DNA from: Symploca sp. SIO3C6
GTDB lineage: Bacteria > Cyanobacteriota > Cyanobacteriia > Cyanobacteriales > Coleofasciculaceae
Length of the DNA stretch: 58,780 nucleotides
Assembly (NCBI GenBank): GCA_010692425.1
Contig: JAAHHJ010000036.1
Location: forward strand, 1 to 58,780
Direction: 5' to 3'
Positions 53,957-58,780 of the stretch are shown one piece after another. The notes under the pieces were generated by a model. It did no database searches. It was not told the DNA's origin and saw only the letters and a program-made list of their open reading frames with translations. Numbering within the stretch: position 1 is the stretch's first letter; every line of letters begins with the position of its first letter. Position numbers and translations under genes: made by a program.

Positions 53957-54069
53957 ACTAATTCCGGTAAGAAGTCTCCTAAGGAAAACAGCCATCCCCC
54001 ATCTCTCAACTGAGAACCGCTATCAAACTCCAAAACTTGAAATTCAACATCCCTCACCCTCGACATCCC

Positions 54070-54378
54070 ATGATTAGCGAACTTCTGGCAAGACTTTTTC
54101 CTTGGACTGCTACCAGCAACAGTCGCCAGGAAGTCAAACGCCGCCTGCAATTAGTGATTGCTCATGATCGATCTGATCTGAGTCCCAAGATGATTGAGTC
54201 GATGCGTGATGAAATCCTAGAAGTCGTCTCTCGCTACGTGGAAATTGATGCTGAGGGGTTGGAGTTTTCCCTAGAGAGCAATCAACGGGCAACAGCTTTA
54301 ATTGCTAATCTCCCCATTCGGCGAGTTAAGGGGGAAGGATCAGAATCTACAGAGCAGCCATTGCCTTCTACAGATTGA
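54070..54378 (+). CDS. minE: MinE, topological specificity factor
   Basis: The start ATG at 54070 gives [20 protein letters not shown], the usual MinE N-terminus, followed by [20 protein letters not shown], the conserved anti-MinCD region, and a beta strand plus helix for dimerisation ([12 protein letters not shown]). The frame is open from a TTG at 54037, but those 11 codons have no family similarity. The C-terminal 20 residues ([15 protein letters not shown]) are a disordered extension. It is co-transcribed with minCD. Confidence 0.95.
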   Translation: MISELLARLFPWTATSNSRQEVKRRLQLVIAHDRSDLSPKMIESMRDEILEVVSRYVEIDAEGLEFSLESNQRATALIANLPIRRVKGEGSESTEQPLPSTD

Positions 54379-54453
54379 CTGGCAGGTGCTAGGTTTGATT
54401 TTGTTTCCCCAGATGTGGACTAGACCAACTGCTTAATTATACCATTTGTGGGC

Positions 54454-54469
54454 GGGGAATAAATTCCCC
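54454..54469. other. Short hairpin resembling part of the four-hairpin element
   Basis: GGGGAAT (54454-54460) pairs with ATTCCCC (54463-54469), followed by ACGGGTTA as in the right end of the element at 40279. It may be a fragment of that repeat or a minE transcription end structure. Confidence 0.35.
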
Positions 54470-54539
54470 ACGGGTTATCCCCATAAATAGAATTCACGGG
54501 CTTGCGCCCTCCGGTTTTCGCTCATCTCAGCTTAACTCT

Positions 54540-54941
54540 ATGTCACAAATTGAACGCCTCAATCCTACTTGTCTTTTTAATTCTATTCCTTTTGGTTTTT
54601 CTCAGATCGTCAAAGCTCCAGCCAAGGCAAGACTTGTTTTTATTGCTGGTCAACTGGGTGAAAAGTCTAATGGAGAACCAGCTAATGACTTTGAAACTCA
54701 GGTTCAATGGAGTTTTGAAAATCTCAGATTGGCACTTCAACAGGCTAATAGTTCTCCCCAAAGTGTACTCAAAATCACAATTTTGGTCGTTAATCTCAAC
54801 CAAGAGCGCCTTAGTTATATTTCTGCATCGCGCAGAGAATTTTTCGGTGAACACAAACCTGCTAGTACTATAATTCCTGTTCCTCGGGTGGCAGGTGATG
54901 GCATGGAGTTTGAAATTGATGCCATTGCCATTGAATCTTGA
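54540..54941 (+). CDS. RidA-family protein (YjgF/YER057c/UK114)
   Basis: This 133-residue protein shows the RidA fold motifs LVFIAGQLGEKSNG, FETQVQWSFENLRLALQQA, SVLKITILVVNLNQERL and the C-terminal MEFEIDAIAIE. RidA proteins hydrolyse reactive enamine/imine intermediates. Here the usual catalytic Arg near RVAGDGMEFEID precedes the final strand (VPRVAGDG), so activity is plausible. Single-domain length is normal. It is convergent with the subtilisin-like gene. Confidence 0.9.
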   Translation: MSQIERLNPTCLFNSIPFGFSQIVKAPAKARLVFIAGQLGEKSNGEPANDFETQVQWSFENLRLALQQANSSPQSVLKITILVVNLNQERLSYISASRREFFGEHKPASTIIPVPRVAGDGMEFEIDAIAIES

Positions 54942-54976
54942 ACTGAAATTTTAGATCATACTTGTCCATAAACTCC

Positions 54977-55018
54977 AGAGGTTATTCCATCAAAGTCCTA
55001 TTTCGTGGAATAACTTCT
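54977..55018. terminator. Bidirectional terminator-like hairpin
   Basis: AGAGGTTATTCCA (54977-54989) pairs with TGGAATAACTTCT (55006-55018) at 12 of 13 positions between the convergent ridA and subtilisin-like genes. No long T-run is present. Confidence 0.5.
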
Positions 55019-55056
55019 GAAGAAGGCAATTTAAGAGTTACTGATTAATTAATGCT

Positions 55057-56391
55057 TCAGACGAAGATACTGCTAGCCTCAGCAGTTGAGGTAATAATTG
55101 TCTCAACATTACCAGGACTCAAGAAAGGATTAGCTTCCAGAAGCAGTGCTGCGACACCAGAGACGTGGGGAGCAGCCATAGAGGTACCAGATAAGTATCC
55201 ATAGTTGTCATCTGGAGTTGTAGATACAATATCCAATCCCGGAGCAAGCACATAATCTAAAGGTATGCTTCCTGCATGATGGGAGAAGGATGTCATTTGG
55301 TTATAAATGTCTGTTGCCCCAACCGCAATACCCCAATCAGTAGCTAGATGAGCTGGACAAGTAGGTTGAGCAGCAGAGTTATTGCCAGCAGCCATGACCA
55401 CGACTACTCCTAATACTGTAGCGTATTGAATGGCTTGCTGAGTTTCATAGGAATATCCACCTCCCAAGCTGAGATTAATTACATCTGCACCGTTATGGAC
55501 AGCATAATAAATTCCCTGAGCTACACTATGCAGGGAAGAATAACCAAACTCATCAAGTACTCTCACGGGCATAATTTGAGCATTGTAAGCTACACCAGTC
55601 ACACCCAAACCATTATTTTCAGCAGCAATTGTACCTGCGACGTGAGTACCATGACCATCAATATCTAAATCTTGAGGATTGTTATCTCCATCAATAAAAT
55701 CCCAACCCCTAATGTCATCGACATAGCCATTGAGATCATCATCTATGCCATTGCCAAAAATCTCATCACTGTTTAACCAAATATTGTCGTTCAAATCTTG
55801 ATGAGTATAGTCAACACCGGAGTCAATCACTGCCACGACAACATCTTCACCTGTGTAGCCCTGTGCCCAAACCTCCGGTGCCTTGATGCGGTCTAATCCC
55901 CAAGTATAAATGAAAGAATCGGCAACTTCAGGAAGCCAACTTTGCCCAGTAGCCAATGCCACGGCTGCTGCTGCATTCACCAGACCATATCCATAATAAC
56001 TATTGAAATTGCTGCTCTCTACCCAATTAGTAGAAAGACTATAGGAAGTAGTAATATTAGCACCATAACTGCTAGCTCCTACTAAAGAATTAACCCCTGC
56101 TTCAACTCTAAACAATGACTGGGAGTTGAAACCTGAGTTACTATCATCGTTGGAAAACAAGAAGTCTCCACTGTTGGCATCAAACAGTTGTAGATAGGTA
56201 TCAAAATCATTATTTAGGCGTGCTGGAACAGCTTCTCCTTCCAGAAAACCTGTTAACAGGTAATTGTCCTTCCAGCTGCCCCATACAGTATAGTGTTCAC
56301 CTAGAGTTAGGCTCTGGGAGAGGGTTTGATTGTCGCCGATAAAACCTTCAGCATCTAAGCTCAGAGTGCTTACTATGGTATTGTCTGACAT
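55057..56391 (-). CDS. Subtilisin-like serine protease (S8)
   Basis: This 444-residue protein has an intact triad: Asp190 in VVAVIDSGVDY, His247 in DGHGTHVAGT and Ser404 in LSGTSMAAPHV; Asn337 in AAGNNS completes the oxyanion hole. The first 125 residues form a PPC-like beta domain (TYLQLFDANSGDFLFSNDD). A short GYGLVNAAAAVALATG linker lies before the catalytic domain, a layout seen in calcium-dependent cyanobacterial proteases. No signal peptide is visible (MSDNTIVSTLSL), so it either stays inside or uses another export route. The catalytic domain ends close to the C-terminus with no further domain. Confidence 0.92.
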   Translation of the reverse strand: MSDNTIVSTLSLDAEGFIGDNQTLSQSLTLGEHYTVWGSWKDNYLLTGFLEGEAVPARLNNDFDTYLQLFDANSGDFLFSNDDSNSGFNSQSLFRVEAGVNSLVGASSYGANITTSYSLSTNWVESSNFNSYYGYGLVNAAAAVALATGQSWLPEVADSFIYTWGLDRIKAPEVWAQGYTGEDVVVAVIDSGVDYTHQDLNDNIWLNSDEIFGNGIDDDLNGYVDDIRGWDFIDGDNNPQDLDIDGHGTHVAGTIAAENNGLGVTGVAYNAQIMPVRVLDEFGYSSLHSVAQGIYYAVHNGADVINLSLGGGYSYETQQAIQYATVLGVVVVMAAGNNSAAQPTCPAHLATDWGIAVGATDIYNQMTSFSHHAGSIPLDYVLAPGLDIVSTTPDDNYGYLSGTSMAAPHVSGVAALLLEANPFLSPGNVETIITSTAEASSIFV

Positions 56392-56854
56392 AATTAAAGC
56401 CCCCTTAAAAAACAGTTAAAGCGCCTGTTAATTAAGACTTTATAAGTAAGTTCAATCCCAATAAATAAGACTCTCTACAAAATGTAGTTCAACGAACTCG
56501 AAAAGGCTAAGTCTGGTTTCTGCAATAGAGAATGTAGAAAACTACATGGCAGCCAATACTGTTGGGAGCACTAAGTGTGGTAAGTCTCGAGTAAAAATTC
56601 GGGTAGGCAGTGTTTTATCGAAATTAATATGGGTCAAATACCTCACCGTCTATAGGGTGTATAAAATTGCTTGGGGTCAAATCTCCATCCAATTTGTCCG
56701 GTGCGTCTCTAATGATGTGGCTCATCAACAAGGGCTAGGCAAGATTTTGTCTCTTTTCTGGTGTAGGTTGCCACAAGTTGCAGTTGTCACAAGTATTCAA
56801 GTATATTAGTTTGTATTCTTTACTATGTCTAATACTGCCTTGGATTTTTTTGAG

Positions 56855-56884
56855 ACCCTACCGATTTAACTGTGTCGGTAGGGT
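56855..56884. terminator. Perfect 10-bp hairpin, possible transcription stop
   Basis: ACCCTACCGA (56855-56864) pairs with TCGGTAGGGT (56875-56884) around a 10-nt loop. It is preceded by TTTTTTT on the plus strand but not followed by a T-run in either direction, so the terminator role is uncertain. Confidence 0.4.
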
Positions 56885-57282
56885 TCTTCGCCAAGTTGCT
56901 CAGACCGCGAAGCTTTCACCCCTCGATGAACTAGTTGACTACAACGACTATAGCAATACAGCTCTACTAACAATCGAGAGTTGTTTAACAATAGCTAAGT
57001 TCTCTGAGTTAGGAACATGCTTGTTTACTGAGTCAAGCTTATCAATATTTCCTGAATAAGAAATTAATTGTGAGGGAAAATTCCCTGAAAATTTTTAGTA
57101 CCAACAGCGCCAACAGACACATGCTTTAGCTCATACACCAGAGCTAATTATTGGGCAATGGCTCTCTATTCCTTTGGTGTGAGGTCAAAGCCAAACCTGA
57201 TTTGCTCAGTTAAGCTCAATCTAGGTACAACTAAAATAGTTTTCCCCGGGTGAGCGAAAAAAGGCGTGGGGAAATAATTAAG

Positions 57283-57320
57283 CAGACGCGGAGACGCTCC
57301 AGACGCGAAGACGCGGAGAA
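57283..57320. repeat. GACGCGGA/GACGCTCC repeat
   Basis: Four degenerate AGACGCGGAG-type units lie in tandem upstream of the pentapeptide gene. The same unit occurs at 31592-31650. Confidence 0.65.
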
Positions 57321-57379
57321 TTGAAATCCCACGCAAAATTTCGTTCACCCCCTTTCCCCCATGCTTAACTTGAAGGAAA

Positions 57380-58660
57380 ATGACCACTCCTTGCGATCCT
57401 CCTCAATCTAGTCCAATCTTAGAAACTCTCAACGGCAAAAATCAGCCGGATTCCTCCAGTAGTTCATTAACACCGAGCCAAACGGAGCCACAACCATTAG
57501 TCGAGCCTCCTCCTACTTTGACTAAGAAAAGTAGTGCTGATCATCAAACCTCCACAAAAACACCGATTTCCTTAATTATTCTCGCTGCGATCGCTTTAAT
57601 GAATGCAGGCTTAATAATTGATAACTTCTGGATAGGGATAGCAGGAGTCTCCTTAGCACTGGTAGTGTCGCTGCCAGTCATATGGCCGATTCTGGAAAAA
57701 TTGGCAGAGGATTTGTTTCCTAAACAAAATAGATTACAAATTATTGCTTTTATTGGTGTTATTAGTGCGATCGCTAGCTTACTCAAATATGTAGGTGTCT
57801 ATCAAACCCTAGGCAATTGGTTAAACCAAGCTAAGTGGGACGAGTTTGGCTCTTGGGCAGAATGGGTAGGTGCTTTGGGGCAAATTATGATTGCTATTCT
57901 CGCCGTTTATATTGCTTGGCGACAATATGTAATTTCTAAAGACTTAACTATTCAGCAAAACCTAATCACCCAACAGCAAACCATTGATGCTTACTTTCAA
58001 GGAATTTCCGAATTAGCCTTAGATGATGAAGGATTGTTAGAAGACTGGCCTCAAGAGCGGGCATTTTGTGAAGGACGTACTGCTGCTATTCTCAGTAGTG
58101 TAGACTCCATTGGTAAGGCGAAAGTACTGCGGTTTTTGTCCCAGTCCAATTTGCTGAGGCCCCTGAAACGGGATCGTCACTTGGGACGCCCCATGCTAGA
58201 TGGTAATGGAGGTTATCAAGAGGATAGGGAATATGGAGTGCGGGTGATTGACTTGGATATCATGCTGGCGAGGGCAAATCTCAGTGGTACTGATTTGCGC
58301 TGGACTGAATTGAGCGAGGCAAATCTGGTCAAAACTAATCTTAGTTACAGTAACTTGGCGCAAGCTAATTTGGCTCGTAGCGTCTTGTACGAAGCTAACC
58401 TTACCGGTGCAGATCTCAGAGGAACCCTTTTATTTTATGGCTCAGTAGAAACTGCCAGCCCCCGTAGCCGTACTAAGGGAGCAAACTATAGCACAGGAGT
58501 TCATACTGGTGCTGTTGTGGAAAATGCTAACTTTACAAATGTTAAGAGGATGGATGAGCAACAGCGCCGTTATTGCTGCCACTGGTGTGGTGAAAAGTCC
58601 AGAAGAACTATTCCCGGTGGCTGTCAAGGCATTCCCAACAAGTTAGCTAGTCAGAGGTAG
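57380..58660 (+). CDS. Pentapeptide-repeat membrane protein
   Basis: This 426-residue protein has a Pro/Ser-rich disordered N-terminus (about 60 residues), then about four membrane segments (ISLIILAAIALMNAGLII, ALVVSLPVIWPIL, IIAFIGVISAIASLLKYV, IMIAILAVYIAWRQYV). A helical region with DLTIQQNLITQQQTIDAY and FCEGRTAAILSSVD follows, and then A(N/D)Lxx pentapeptide repeats (ARANLSGTDLRWTELSEANL and onward). The C-terminus has RRYCCHWCGEKSRRTIPGGC, a Cys-rich tail typical of this cyanobacterial family. Pentapeptide repeats form a right-handed beta-helix; the role is unknown. Confidence 0.88.
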   Translation: MTTPCDPPQSSPILETLNGKNQPDSSSSSLTPSQTEPQPLVEPPPTLTKKSSADHQTSTKTPISLIILAAIALMNAGLIIDNFWIGIAGVSLALVVSLPVIWPILEKLAEDLFPKQNRLQIIAFIGVISAIASLLKYVGVYQTLGNWLNQAKWDEFGSWAEWVGALGQIMIAILAVYIAWRQYVISKDLTIQQNLITQQQTIDAYFQGISELALDDEGLLEDWPQERAFCEGRTAAILSSVDSIGKAKVLRFLSQSNLLRPLKRDRHLGRPMLDGNGGYQEDREYGVRVIDLDIMLARANLSGTDLRWTELSEANLVKTNLSYSNLAQANLARSVLYEANLTGADLRGTLLFYGSVETASPRSRTKGANYSTGVHTGAVVENANFTNVKRMDEQQRRYCCHWCGEKSRRTIPGGCQGIPNKLASQR

Positions 58661-58780
58661 TTGCTAATAGCCCAAAACCTGCTAAAACCTGATCAAAATG
58701 TAGAAACTCGAAGGGCTAAATTATGGTAACAAAAGTCAAGCCAACTAGTCTAAAATAGAGTGAGTTGTAGAGGACTAAAA

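Larger units (their letters stand above)
56392..57379. other. Gap of about 990 bp without a convincing gene
   Basis: Short plus-strand frames at 56546-56809 and 56778-57059 and a minus frame at 57166-57387 show no recognisable motifs. The gap holds a perfect 10-bp hairpin (56855-56884) and a GACGCGGA-type repeat (57283-57320). CCGTCTATAGGGTG at 56646-56659 resembles the left-end hairpin of the IS605-type element (CCGTCTATACGGTG), which may mark another remnant. Confidence 0.5.

Noticed and set aside
56546-57059. Two plus-strand frames of 87 and 93 residues in the gap before the pentapeptide gene
   Set aside because: No motif, no ribosome site, and overlap with the hairpin at 56855; coding is unlikely though not excluded.

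Overview
The window is chromosomal DNA from a cyanobacterium. Evidence for this is the repeated HIP1 octamer GCGATCGC, four Uma2-type nuclease genes, heptamer tandem repeats between genes, a complete minCDE cluster, a type II NADH dehydrogenase, a cyanobacterial-type prohibitin and a pentapeptide-repeat membrane protein. I cannot name the genus from sequence alone. No rRNA, tRNA or CRISPR array was found.

Layout. 1-2660: the tail of an IS630-type transposase, an NDH-2 gene and a decayed lipoprotein/glycoside-hydrolase-like gene. 2771-21630: a polysaccharide locus. It holds a tyrosine autokinase/chain-length regulator (5260-7542) divergent from a WcaI-like glycosyltransferase, then, beyond a YdcF-Uma2-YdcF insertion (8790-10803), a ten-gene minus-strand run (10976-21630). 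That run encodes a Wzx flippase, two sulfotransferases, an FkbM methyltransferase, three GT4 glycosyltransferases, a Wzy polymerase and two further methyltransferases. The obvious reading is a Wzx/Wzy-dependent exopolysaccharide that is sulfated and methylated.

21631-25593: a repeat-rich gap with a 196-bp duplication, another Uma2 gene and a GT-C membrane glycosyltransferase. 25613-39954: two very large alpha-2-macroglobulin lipoproteins that lack the thioester motif, flanking a DUF6765-type protein and a cysteine-rich lipoprotein of unknown function. 39955-43920: two similar Uma2 genes flanking three small exported or membrane-anchored proteins, two of them Asn-rich. 44197-49568: prohibitin, two exported or membrane proteins of unknown function, and a TPR/trypsin-like protease. 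49569-52240: repeats and a tnpB-only IS200/IS605-type element whose tnpB is interrupted by a 48-nt palindrome. 52365-54378: minC-minD-minE. 54540-58660: RidA, a subtilisin-like protease and a pentapeptide-repeat membrane protein.

The gaps carry several repeat classes: TTATTAC heptamers (two copies fold as hairpins), CCCCATCTC-type repeats, GTTCATT/GCTCATT heptamers, IS605-like end hairpins, and a roughly 190-210 bp element with four hairpins. The two copies of that last element differ in stem sequence but keep the pairing. A recurring arrangement is a pair of paralogous genes flanking unrelated accessory genes; it occurs three times (YdcF, A2M, Uma2).
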